A stretch of 64,000 nucleotides of DNA, taken from Lucinisca nassula (taxonomy: Eukaryota > Mollusca > Bivalvia > Lucinida > Lucinidae). The position numbers and the translations under genes were made by a program. This document shows, one piece after another, positions 1-9,896 of this stretch. Numbering within the stretch: position 1 is the stretch's first letter; each line of letters starts with the position of its first letter. Under the pieces are notes generated by a model. It was not told the DNA's origin, ran no database searches, and worked only from the letters and a program-made list of their open reading frames with translations. The DNA is taken from NCBI GenBank assembly GCA_963580285.1, contig OY757019.1, positions 58,486,587 to 58,550,586 on the forward strand. The letters are read 5' to 3'.

Positions 1-164
1 TATTTGAAGAAAATGTCACATTTCTGAGACAGATTTCAGTACGTTTGGTTCTTTTATGACCTAATGCACCGACTGCGCCTACTTGTTGTGGCAAATGCCT
101 TTTGTGTAGCCAACGACGGCAAACCTACGAATGGTTATGACGTCACTGCTCTGACGTAGGTTGT

Positions 165-214
165 TCCCCCTGTTATTTCTGTTCTAAAATATAGATTGTG
201 GGCTCGTAAGAATG
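165..214 (+). repeat. Hairpin-MITE core fragment
   Basis: Left half of the hairpin core shared by the MITE superfamily: a TTATTTCTG block followed by AATATAGATTGTGGG. The right arm is missing and the match stops after about 50 bp. Confidence 0.55.
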
Positions 215-821
215 GTAGAAGAACCCAAAATCATAACCAATCAATTTGTCGAAGGGTATAGAATTTACAATTATAAACAGAATTTTTCGATACAAAATCA
301 ATTTAAAAGTACGGAAAGGCAAAATGATTTTAACTGTTTTAAAGCTATCAGACTGATTGATCCATATGCTGCTTATTAATTTTTTACAATAAACCCTTGT
401 TCGGCAAGGATTCACCTGTTCGTCTAATTGCCTAATAAGGGATGGAGACGCAATAGTCATAAATATCGGCGCGTGCTTGGGTGTCTAATTCTCCCATGTA
501 CAATATGCGGTGTCTTTAAGATGATTTTATTACGGATTTAACTGCGAAATAATGCGATTATGACTTTAGGAACAATGTGATGAAATAAATAGATAACTCA
601 AAAATCAATAAGCGGGTTACTCTTGCAGTCATAAAACCATGCTAGTTTGTGATGAAATATTAATCAATGCATTTCGACTAAACATTTGTATGAAGTCTCT
701 TTTGTTGTATCATTTCAGAAAGTTTCGCCCGCAGAATTCACTTAGTTACGAGCCTCCATGTTAACAAGTACATGTAACAACCCTGTACAACCACAGCTGT
801 ATAGAGAAAACTGGGATTTAA
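215..821. other. AT-rich intergenic DNA
   Basis: I see no gene or repeat copy here. The only notable open frame (95 codons, minus strand, 173-460) overlaps the MITE fragment and resembles no family I know. Confidence 0.5.
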
Positions 822-866
822 AGGTGTATACATCATTTTTCTTACTGTTTGCTCCCGCCATAGGTT
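822..866 (+). repeat. Hairpin-MITE type B fragment
   Basis: Short left-arm piece (GGTGTATACATCATTTTTCTT, then GCTCCCGCCATAGGTT), matching the region before the hairpin in the type B copies at 23600 and 37046. Confidence 0.45.
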
Positions 867-985
867 ATGCGTATTCATCAAAACAGAATAAGCCTCAATA
901 AGTTTGTTCTAATGTGTACCCTCTCAACCTATGTTTTATGCATTTCACATATTTTCGTCCGAAAAGTAACCGTTTATGGGATATG

Positions 986-1222
986 CAAAGTAGAAGTAAA
1001 ACAAAGATCAGGAATCGATACAATTAACTTACTCCACCCACCAAAGACACCAAAGGGAAAGAAATACAAACAATAAGCGACCAGACCATAATGGAAACCT
1101 AAACAAAGGAAGGCCATAAGTACAGTTACTTTCCCACAAAATGGCCATATGGCCATCCAAAATTAAAAGACACAAGTGATACACACAGTAAGAAACAAAC
1201 AACAACATAAATAAATCGCAAG
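986..1222 (+). repeat. R3 interspersed repeat, copy 1
   Basis: Shares with seven other copies an ordered set of blocks: GATCAGGAATCGATAC, GACACCAAAGGGAAAGAAA, CAGTTACTTTCCCACAAAATGG and a TCCAAAAT segment. R3 has no recognised coding capacity. Its class (SINE, MITE or the edge of a larger transposon) cannot be settled from this window. Confidence 0.7.
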
Positions 1223-2007
1223 AATGCATTGTGCATGGCGGGTGTGTTATCGTATAATGATGACAAAGGAGTATTTCGTCGTGTCCCAAAACAATAATAT
1301 TAGCACTACTACTTTTATTATTATTAATAACAATGAATTCCGGGTCCAATACATAAGAAACACCCAATACATTATGTCCAACAAGGAAATGCAGAATTTG
1401 ATGGTAAAAGATCACTTCACTACATTTCGTTATAAAACACTTTGGAACCCTCTATGTTTTGCAGTATATCCTTTTCATGTAGTGTTTTGGCTCGGCACAG
1501 ATTTTTTTTCTTTTTTGTTATTTGAATGATGTTGTGGCTTCTGATGTGTGTTTGCGGTTCCGCTAGCATTTTTATCATTTGGATTTCACATCTGTGTTGC
1601 ATGCAAAGTCGATTATTTAATAACTCAAAAATGGCATTTATCTGGAAAATGTTGCATTATGTTTCGGATTTCTGCTTCAAGCGTAGCCTGCTAGTGCTCT
1701 TTAGGCCATCTCATCGAGGCAGTTCTAACGGTTCTCTCATAGAATATATATTCTTTAAAAATCTACCTTTTCATTTCTAGTTTATAAAGTGGTGTTCACA
1801 ATGTTTGCATTGCACGGACTTGTTAACGTGATGACTTATGTAAATATGTTTTTTTTATACCTGGGATATGTGTTGTTTTGAAAGTTGTGATTTCTGATAG
1901 TCTTTAGGAGGAGGAAAACCATAGTTGTTGTATCTGTCATACAACGACACGGCTGGTGGACACCTAGTCATAATGAATGCTGGTAGATCCAGTCGCGTAC
2001 AATATTT
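1223..2007. other. Intergenic DNA, no feature recognised
   Basis: Open frames of 60-128 codons occur on both strands but overlap each other, are low in complexity and match nothing I recognise. No tRNA-like box or terminal inverted repeat was seen. Confidence 0.45.
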
Positions 2008-2570
2008 CCTAACTCCCGTGGTTTATTTTTGTTATGGTTTGTCTTGGGTGTTTGTGTCGCTTATGTTAATTTGTTTTGGACAGCCAATTTGCCATTTTGT
2101 GGGAAAGTAACTGTCCTTTTGGCTTTCCGCTGTTGATGTTTCCATTCGGGTATGTTGTTTCATGTTTGTCTTTCTTTCCCTTTGTTTTGTTTTGTTTGAT
2201 TTGAGGTTTAACGTCCCCGTCAACACTGTAAAGGTCATTTTGGAGACGTTGCTTCCAATTTTGTGGGACTTTTACCCGACATTGAGATGAAATGACATCT
2301 AAAGCCCTGTCGCCCAATGAAACCAATAGGGTTTATTAGCATGGACGGTCCGCCTCGCATCGCGGTTCCTGGACAGGCTTAGATAATCTAAGCGGTTTAC
2401 CTGTACTAGTGTGCGGGCCGTATTCAGCTCTGCGTGGAAGCATCATGCAGCCCATATATTTCTTCAAGCCCATATGGGCGGGGGCTGTCTTTTACTTTGG
2501 TGTCTCTGATGGGGTTTTGGGTTAATTGTTTCTATTCATGACCATTGCCACCACTTCTATTTTTAGCTCA
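2008..2570 (-). repeat. R3 copy 2, split by a SINE1 insertion
   Basis: The two R3 halves lie at 2008-2188 and 2498-2570 and read continuously once the SINE1 between them is removed. CTTTG occurs on both sides of the insert and may be a short target-site duplication. The SINE1 is therefore younger than this R3 copy. Confidence 0.75.
2189..2497 (-). mobile_element. SINE1 copy a, full length, nested in R3
   Basis: On the minus strand it runs from a head ending in CATATGGGC, through a GCAGAGCTGA block, a palindrome with AAGCC in its right arm and a TTTCATCTCAATGTCGGGTAA-like block, to a 3' end of GACGTTAAACCTCAAATC and CAAAA repeats. No canonical pol III A and B boxes are evident in the head, so I call it SINE-like by its length (~300 bp), its (CAAA)n tail, the target-site duplication seen at another copy, and the 3' end it shares with tRNA-headed SINE2. 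Confidence 0.75.
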
Positions 2571-4255
2571 CCTGAGGAGGTGAGCTTTTGGGGATCACGT
2601 TTTGTTCGTCGTCCGTGCGTCCGTCCATTCTTCCGTAAACAATTTCTTCAAACGACATCTTCTCCTAAACCAACGATCGGATTTGGACCTACCTTCTCAA
2701 GAATGATCCTTAGGTGGTCCCCGTTCTAAGTTGTTCAACTGGTTCTGGTCCATTGCACATCAAGGTTACGGGAGCGAAAATATATATTTTTAATGAAAAC
2801 TTAAAATATCTTATCCTCTGAAACCACAAAGCCAAAGCCTTCAATATTTGGTGTGTAGCTTCATCTCGTAGGCTTCTACCAAGATTGTTAAAATTATAGT
2901 CCTGGGGCCAAGAATGCCCCCACACCGGGGCCCCTTGGTTTTACATTGACTGGTATAGGGAAAACCTTTAAAAATCTTCCTGTCTGAAACCAGAAGGCTC
3001 GGGTGTTTGATATTTGGTATGAAGCTTCGTCTTGTGGACCTTTATCAAGATTGTTCAAATTATAGCCCTTGGGACAAACGTGCCCCCGCCCCGGGGGCCT
3101 TTGGTTTTACATTGACTTATATAGGAAAAAACCTTTAAAAATCTCCTCTGAAACCACAAGGCCAAGGTCTTTGATATTTGTGTGTAGCTTCATCTAGTGG
3201 CCCTCTACCAAGATTGTTCAAAATATAGCCATGGGGCCAAAATTGCCCCCGCCCCGGGGCCCTTTGGTTTTTACATTGACTTATATAGAGAAAACCTTTA
3301 AAAAATCTTCTTGTCTGAAACCAGAAGGCTCAAGTCTTTAATATTTGGTATGAAGCTTCATCTTGTCGACCTCTATTAAGATTGTTCAAATTATAGCCCT
3401 TGGGCCAAAAATGCCCCACCCTTTGGCCCCTTGGTTTTACATTGACTTATATAGGAATAATCTTTAAAAATCCTCTTCTCTGAAACCGCAAGGCCCAGGT
3501 CTTTGATATTTGGTGTGTAGCTTCATCTAGTGGACCTCTACCAAGATTGTTCAAATTATAGCCCTGAGGCCAAAAATGCCCCCGCCCAGAGCCCTTTGGT
3601 TTTACATTGACTTATACAGGGAAAACTTTAAAATGTTCTTGTCTGAAACCAGAAGGCTCAGGTGTTTGATATTTGGTATGAAGCTTCGTCTTGTTGACCT
3701 CTATCAAGATTGTTCAAAATATAGCTCTGTGGCCAAAAATGCCCCCGTCCGGGGCCCCTTGGTTTTACATTGACTGATATAGGAAAAAAAAATCTTAAAC
3801 AAATCTTCTCCTCTGAAACCGCAAAGCCCAGATCTTTGATATTTGGTGTGTAGCCTCATCTAGTTGGCCTCTACCAAGACGGTTCAAATTATAGCCCTGG
3901 GGCCAAAAATCTTTGGATTTACATTGACTTATATAGGGAAAACCTTTAAAAAGCTTCTTGTCTGAAACCAGAAGGCTCAGGTGTTTGATATTTAAGACTG
4001 TTCAAATTAAAGCCCCGGAGCCGAAAATGACCTTGCCCCGGGGCCCACAGGTTTTATTAAGACTTTTATAAGGAAAACCTTTAAACATCTTCTTGTTTGA
4101 AACCAGAGATATTTGGCATGAAGCTTCACCTTTTAGACCTTCCTCGAGATAATGCAAATTATAGTCCAAGGGCCAATTATGGCCCTCTCCAGGGCCCACT
4201 GGGTACCCTTTGGATCAGGGGAGCGATCCAGGACCATCATGGCCCTCTTGTTTAA
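2567..4255 (+). repeat. Composite element with an internal ~165-bp tandem array
   Basis: It opens with the hairpin AGCTCACCTGAGGAGGTGAGCT and a block of GTCCGTGCGTCCGTCC type, and closes with a segment whose complement is the AAGAGGGCCATGATGG motif. Between them are about nine units of roughly 150-175 bp marked by TTGGTTTTACATTGAC and GAAACCA(G/C)A(A)GG. The units alternate between two subtypes (CTCTGAAACC and TGTCTGAAACC), so the true repeat is a dimer of about 330 bp. I know this combination from mollusc genomes as a dispersed element; it encodes no recognisable protein here. Confidence 0.75.
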
Positions 4256-4261
4256 TATGTT

Positions 4262-4590
4262 TCATCATTTGACATCACGTCTGAGAATGTAATAACGCCA
4301 TGTATTAAAACTTGGTAATCCACTAGTTGATTAAATATGCAAATAAGTTATATATGCTCTGTAAAGTTACATGTACGTCGTGCTTAACGACGTCGCGTTT
4401 ACTAATCACGGAATATTGACAGTCTTGAATTAAATACGTTTAAAATGTCAAATTATAAATAGAATTTTCCATTCGTGCTCATGTATACTACTTAATTTAT
4501 CAAACACAATGAGAAAAAGGGATAAAATGCTCGGCAAAGCCGCGCATTTTATCCCTTTTCCTCAACTCGTTTAATAAATTCAATAACAAA
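4262..4590 (+). repeat. Dispersed foldback repeat, first copy of an inverted pair
   Basis: Contains the hairpin GGGATAAAATGC/GCATTTTATCCC near 4518-4557 next to CTCAACTCGTTTAATAAA, and a TTAACGACGTCGCGTTTACTAA block. The same blocks occur in opposite orientation at 26275-26580, 22 kb away. Confidence 0.7.
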
Positions 4591-5085
4591 TAACCAGTCA
4601 TTTACGATTCTCTATTTTTTAACTATTCTTGGGTAGGGTAATGGTGCGTCGGCGCACAACAAAACCTGCAATACGATCTATCAGACCATCGAAGAGCTCA
4701 GATCAACCAGTGCGTCCAGTCAGTCTGGGCAACGGTTTTGAGTTTTGCTCTTGGAATAGGTAAAGCCTGTAGAAGGTTGAACAAACAAAAATCTGAACAA
4801 ATAGCGGGTATACGCAGGCTAGTTTGCGCCTTCGCTGTCTGCACAGGTCTTACTGTAGGTTTGTCGCACCCTGGCTCATCAGTAGTAAAGCCACTCCAAT
4901 GCATCACAGATAGCAGTTTTGTCTTTCCGTACAAGCAATGCTAAGCATTTTGTTTCATTTTTTAAAACTCGTTATGAAAATTAGAATTTTATATTGTTGC
5001 TTAGTATATTTTTACCAGATAAATGGCAGTCCCTGATCAGAGGTAGCGAGCTGCCGTTTCCAAGTGTCACGCTTTACGACGCTAC
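4591..5085. other. Intergenic DNA with short low-copy repeat pieces
   Basis: GC-richer than its surroundings at 4640-4900. Two overlapping open frames of 68 and 78 codons lie on opposite strands and look like shadows of each other. No protein family recognised. Confidence 0.4.
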
Positions 5086-5326
5086 ATTTGAGGTTTTGAG
5101 GTTTTACGTCCCAGTCAAAACTATTGTGATTCGTTTGGAGACGGTTGGACTTAAACCGACATTGAGATGAAATGACAGTTCAGACATTTCAAGCCTTACT
5201 GTCCAAAAGGAGCCGCTAGCGACTCTCGCTACTTTGCCTGGACAGGACATGTGGTTGTTTTAAGCTCCGCATAGAAACACCATGCAGCCCTAACTATGTT
5301 TCCGAGCCCCCGCGTGTGGGGGCGTA
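5086..5326 (-). mobile_element. SINE1 copy b, diverged
   Basis: Retains the 3' end (TTTTACGTCCCAGTCAAAAC on the plus strand), the GACATTGAGATGAAATGACA block and the CACCATGCAGCCC head block. The middle palindrome is degraded, so this is an old copy. Confidence 0.65.
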
Positions 5327-5701
5327 GTACGATGCTAGTTAGACATCTGCCCAATGAGCGAATGTGCATGTATTGTTTATGGCCCCTTCTCGATGGCAAC
5401 GATATGTCAGTATGATTAATGACGTTATTCTATGTGCACGTTGTACAATATTCTCAAGTGTGCAGCAGTTCGTAAGTCTTTCGAAAAGCCAATAGACTGA
5501 CCCCGAAACAGCATGCATTGTCTTGGGTTGCTCGCTTTTAGATCTAGATGTGTCAAAGTCGTCACGTGACACTTCGGTGCTGTAAGTTATGCCGTGAAAC
5601 AGTCAGAAAAATAAAACAAACTAGTCTTTGAAAATATACGCCCAGTTCATCATTTCATTTCATTATTCGGCGAGCACAAAACTCGACTTGAGATGCTGAC
5701 T
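5327..5701. other. Intergenic DNA, no feature recognised
   Basis: A 77-codon open frame on the minus strand (5339-5572) has no recognisable domain. Nothing else stands out. Confidence 0.4.
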
Positions 5702-6094
5702 ACAGTCAAACTTCAATCGTTCAAACACCTAGGGAACTCCGAAAAAATATTCGATATAGTGGTGTGGTTAATCAAAACGCCACGTGGTGATGATATTCAT
5801 GTCTTCTTTAAAATACAGGTGTGCTGAGTGTTGGCATAGAGGCGATTCTAATAACTACAAACAGCATATCGCCTCATAGATGCGATTCTTATGAGCACAC
5901 ACACCGTATTATCGCCTCATAGAGGCGATTCTAATGCGGCATGTTTTAAGATAAAATAAGAGAAACCACCTTAAATGTACTTTACGACCTTAATACATGA
6001 AGCGATGAATTCTCCAGAGACACCAGAGCGAGTTCGAGTTAGTGAGAGTAAACAAGATCTCGTTGTTCGAGTTATTGAAGTTTCATACAAAAAA
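5702..6094. repeat. Probable non-autonomous TIR element (pogo/Tigger-like ends)
   Basis: The left end ACAGTCAAACTTCAATCG and the right end TTCGAGTTATTGAAGTTTCAT are imperfect inverted repeats of the CAGT...TTCGA type. Inside are three repeats of a GAGGCGATTCTAAT/CGCCTCAT hairpin motif related to the MITE core. Similar ends occur alone near 32485-32520 and 37020-37045. Confidence 0.5.
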
Positions 6095-6847
6095 ATGGAT
6101 TTGCATAGAGAGATATTTACATTCTCATAGTCTTTGTAGAAAACCCCTATACTTTACTTATCTACATTACTACCGGGACGCAATGTTGTTCATACGCTGT
6201 TTAAAGGCCGAACTTTGAAATTGATGGCTGTCTTATCTGAAACTTATAAAGATTCGTCCTTCAGGATCACACTTCGGCATCAATCGGCTTCTCGTGGTTC
6301 CGGAAGGTGACCCTCGGTATTGATTTGTCTATCCGCCCTCATTCTTATATTATTTCTATCTGAAACAATTTTGATTTATCGTTTGAAATACCTCAATATG
6401 GTGGTTCTAAATATAACCGAACTAAATGTATGTGTGCGTGCGTCCGTTCGTGTGTGCATGTTAAACTAAGTTCCGAATAGAGATAGGACACACTTACACC
6501 CCTTTAGCTGGAGTTCATAAATTTCATTCTGAGTGTTTTGTAATGAATTCCAAAACTTCATGCAGATTTGTAAACTTAAAAATCGTGTATCAGGTTTATA
6601 TCTTAAAGCTCTTGTCTGATAAGACCACACTTGAGTTTCAGACTCAACTAAATAAATCAAGATCTCGTAGCGTTTTGTAAACCATTCTTACTTTTTATTG
6701 GGACATAAAATCCCTTTTGTATCGTAAAGTATCAGGAATTATTACCCTTCAATGTCGGGATTCCCTGTTTCGTTCAGATCACCCTCTTTTGCTTAATCAT
6801 TACATCAAAAAAGCTACCGAAACTATTGAGCTTGTACAAAAGGCTTA
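6095..6847. other. Intergenic DNA, no feature recognised
   Basis: Contains a short TGTGTGCGTGCGTCCG-type tract near 6432. Longest open frame is 64 codons and unremarkable. Confidence 0.4.
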
Positions 6848-7128
6848 AACCATCCAGAAAACACCCCTACATAATTTTGACCCCCTTGCATCCCACTTTT
6901 ATATAGTAAAACGGGGGATTACAGGGATATACCTTATTTTTCTTATTTCTGATCAAAAATATAGATTGTGGATACCCGTTAGAACCGCCTCGGCTGTTCT
7001 AACGAGTGCCCATAATCTATATTTGCAGCAGAAATAAGAAAAATATCACAAATTTTCATCCTAAAATTTTAGTGTTTTTTTTCGGCGAAACATTACAATG
7101 TATTTACAAAGGCGTGTTTTCATAGTGC
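6848..7128 (+). mobile_element. Hairpin MITE type A, copy 1
   Basis: Has the type A order: degraded left end (GAAAACACCCCTA), arm CCCACTTTTATATAGTAAAA, TTTTTCTTATTTCTG, central palindrome with GAACCGCCTC (right half partly lost), mirror block GCAGAAATAAGAAAAAT, then a right end of AAGGCGTGTTTTC. About 280 bp and non-coding. Confidence 0.8.
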
Positions 7129-7349
7129 GAGCCTTTATGTGTCTCAACTGAGTAGTCGTTCTTGAAGCAACTGACACTTTAGTTGAGACGGCAAATATGA
7201 AGAAGGGACATATTGCATATGTGAGCGTTGAAGAACCTGTAGTCTACAGAAACTTTGAAACGTGCAAGCTGGGCTTAGAAAATTATATATGAGGTGTCTA
7301 AGTAAGCAGTAAAACCTGTTAAGCCCAATAAATCAACTTTCCTCAGTAA

Positions 7350-7456
7350 TTAAGGTTCGAGCATGGCTCGAGCCACATGGAAGGTCAGGTGGTTTTTCTC
7401 CGGATTCCCTGGTTTTCGCCCACAGTTCCTCAAACCCGATAAACAGTCTTGATTAA
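7350..7456 (+). mobile_element. SINE3 fragment
   Basis: Carries the SINE3 body (AAGGTCAGGTGGTTTTTCTC and GGTTTTCGCCCAC) and part of a B-box-like GGTTCGAGC. The tRNA-like 5' part and the 3' tail are lost. Confidence 0.65.
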
Positions 7457-7471
7457 ACAGCACAAAGCAAA

Positions 7472-7757
7472 GTCATCACGAAAACACGCCTATATAATTT
7501 TGACCCCTTGAACCCCACCTTTATATAGTAAAACTGGGGTTTCCGGGGGGTATACCTTATTTTTCTTATTTCTGCTCTAAAATATAGATTGTGGGTACTC
7601 GTTAGAACCGCCTCGATGAGGCGGTTCTAACGAGTACCCACAATCTATATTTTGAGCAGAAATAAGAAAAATATCACTATTTTTTATCATAAAATTTTCA
7701 TTTTTTTTGACGATAAAGGTGGTAATGTATTTGAAAAGGCGTGTTTGCGTAATCAAC
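7472..7757 (+). mobile_element. Hairpin MITE type A, copy 2, nearly canonical
   Basis: Starts TCATCACGAAAACACGCC and ends AAGGCGTGTTTGCGTAAT, an imperfect terminal inverted repeat of about 20 bp. The central hairpin is almost perfect for about 50 bp per arm (7561-7670), with loop CTCGATGAG. A good reference copy for the family. Confidence 0.88.
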
Positions 7758-8612
7758 AGTAAGGGTCGTGCAATAAAATGATAATCGTTTATTTTCAATC
7801 CACTGGCAATAGAACGTCGCGTGGTTCATCATACTCAGTTTATAATTAAAATGTATTTCATTTGGGATCATTGAAATCTATATTGCAAATGGTATTGCTG
7901 TATATGCCACAGGTCGTAAGCAGTCGTGAAAACTCCAGCACTGCTTAATTAAGATCAAGGATACGTAAATGACGTCGCTGCCAAACGTTGTGCACTAGTT
8001 AATCTGCAATATTATTGGTTACCATTAAGCGTTTTTATTGAAAATGTTCTTCGTTTCCCATGCCATACTGATACATGCTCTAGATGAGAGTAAAAATAAA
8101 ACTGCTTCTGAATTTACATACGGGAAATGTCTTGAAAAGTATATCTTCATATTTTGTGTATGGACGTATTTGCAAATGATGTTAACACAATTATGTTCAG
8201 GTCTCTCTTTATGTTAGACTACAGGCGCAAGGAACATTGAAGTAGGCACACATCCGAGACGTCGTTTATAAATTCAAAACGAGACGAATTATACACACCC
8301 TGTTCTGTAGCTCATAAGCTACGGTAGTCAAGGACATTTATCAACTCATTTTAAATGATAAATTCCAAACAAATATTAGTTTTTGAAAAACCTTTATGGG
8401 CCAGCAAACTTGCTATTAACATTAGTTCATTCAAATTAGGTAACTTTCCCCGGGTTCTCGGTACTTTCCTGACAAATGACTCTGTTTTCCAGGGGCACTG
8501 GTGCATTAGCGAACTCGGCGACATACCATTTCAATGTACTGGGATTCAAATATTAGGAAATTTTATGGGCGAGCCAATTTACGACCCACGAGAAAACCAG
8601 ACCACCATTTTC
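7758..8612. other. Intergenic DNA, no feature recognised
   Basis: The longest open frame (96 codons from 8355) ends inside the neighbouring MITE and shows no conserved motif. Confidence 0.4.
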
Positions 8613-8951
8613 TATCGAAAACACGCTTATATAAATACATTGTAAACTTTACCGCGAAAAAAACGTAAATTTAAAGATGAAAAATTGCGATATTTTTCTT
8701 ATTTATGCTCAAAATATAGATTGTTGCTCATTAGAACCGCCTCATTGATGCGGTTCTAACGAGTACCAAACAATCCAAATTTTGGATTTTCTTATTTCTG
8801 CTCAAAATAAAGATTGTTGGTGCTAATTAGAACCAAACAATCTATTTTTGAGCAGAAATAAATAAAATAAGGTTTACCCCTGAAAACCCCAGTTATATTA
8901 TACAAAATTGGGGTAAGGGGGTCAAAATTATATAGGCGTGTTTTCGTGAAG
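8613..8951 (-). mobile_element. Hairpin MITE type A with two hairpins
   Basis: Begins GAAAACACGCTTATATAAA and ends ATAGGCGTGTTTTCGTGA. Instead of one central palindrome it has two in a row (about 8700-8790 and 8795-8865), each framed by the TTATTTCTGCTCAAAAT block. This fits duplication of the hairpin unit within a single copy. Confidence 0.82.
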
Positions 8952-9235
8952 GTTTTTTCCACAAGACATTATCTAGGGTTTCTACCCTGTATTTAACAGA
9001 GTACCGTACATTCATACAGTCATCACTACTGCAATTGTAAACAAGGCTTAAATAATTGTCAGTTGTTTTCAGAGAAAGCATCTAAATTATATCAAATGGC
9101 TGCCCCAAATTATAAGTATTATTTAACCGGTGTTATTTAAAGGCAAACCATTTTTCAGTCCAAAATAAATATGATTTCAGAGGGTGCTTTCGGCCTCCAA
9201 AGTCAAGGAAAAATACTGAACCATGCAGTTATCAT
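8952..9235. other. Short intergenic stretch
   Basis: No repeat or gene recognised between the MITE and the ATC microsatellite. Confidence 0.4.
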
Positions 9236-9239
9236 CACG

Positions 9240-9302
<63 letters not shown>
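9236..9302 (+). repeat. (ATC)n microsatellite
   Basis: About 20 near-perfect ATC trinucleotides. It directly abuts the 5' end of a retrozyme insertion at 9306. Confidence 0.95.
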
Positions 9303-9510
9303 TATATGTACACTCCATATTTCTAGTTCTGTAGTGTATTCCTTGCTTCCAAAGGAAACCCCTTTCTAGAACATATTTGACGTCACTACAGCTGGTGTCT
9401 GGGAATGTGTGGCGGCCGTATAAGTCTTCCTGCCCTACATCATAGTGTATTTTATATTTTCTTGTCCTTTGGGATCAATGAGTCGATTGTTGAATTTTGA
9501 AAATATTTGA

Positions 9511-9556
9511 GGGTCACTGATGAGGCCTAATTGGCCGAAACTAGCTAGTCTGGTCC
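9511..9556 (+). ncRNA. Hammerhead ribozyme, type I (retrozyme A, unit 1)
   Basis: All core elements are present in order: stem I strand GGGTCA, core CTGATGA, stem II GGCC-TAATT-GGCC, core GAAA, a minimal stem III in CTAGCTAG (about 2 bp with an AGCT loop), cleavage triplet GTC, and closing stem I strand TGGTCC (with G-U pairs). Cleavage is predicted after C9550. The very short stem III is typical of metazoan type I hammerheads, which often act as dimers. Confidence 0.88.
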
Positions 9557-9769
9557 AGAAAACATGTACACTTCATATTTTCCAGTTCTGTGGTGTATTC
9601 ATTGCTTCCAAAGGATGACCCTTTCTAGAACATATTTGAGGTCCCTACAGCTGGTGTCTGGGAATGTGTGGCGGCCGTAAAAAGTCTCCCTGCCCTACAT
9701 CATAGTGTATTTTATTTTTCTTGTCCTTTGGGATCATTGATTCCATTGTTAAATTTTGAAAATATTTGA

Positions 9770-9815
9770 GGGTCACTGATGAGGCCTAATTGATTGAAAC
9801 TAGCTAGTATGGCCC
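9770..9815 (+). ncRNA. Hammerhead ribozyme, decayed (retrozyme A, unit 2)
   Basis: Keeps GGGTCA, CTGATGA, GAAA, CTAGCTAG and TGGCCC. The right strand of stem II has become GATT instead of GGCC, which removes most of that helix, and the cleavage triplet is GTA. GTA still fits the rule (any base but G), but the broken stem II suggests weak or no activity. Confidence 0.75.
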
Positions 9816-9896
9816 AGAAAACATGTACATTTCATATTTTCCAGTTCTGTGGTGCATTCATTGCTTCCAAAGGATAACTCTTTCTAGAACATATTT

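Larger units (their letters stand above)
9306..9896 (+). mobile_element. Retrozyme insertion A (2.3 tandem units with hammerhead ribozymes)
   Basis: About 591 bp made of ~259-bp direct repeats, starting at ATGTACACTCC just after a ribozyme position and ending at TTTCTAGAACATAT. Two units carry a hammerhead motif; the distance between predicted cleavage sites (9550 to 9809) is 259 nt. No open frame. Tandem ribozyme-bearing units of this size are the hallmark of animal retrozymes, non-coding elements whose transcripts self-cleave into monomers that can circularise. The 3' terminus lies 87 nt past the last cleavage site, the same offset as in the four other insertions. Confidence 0.85.
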
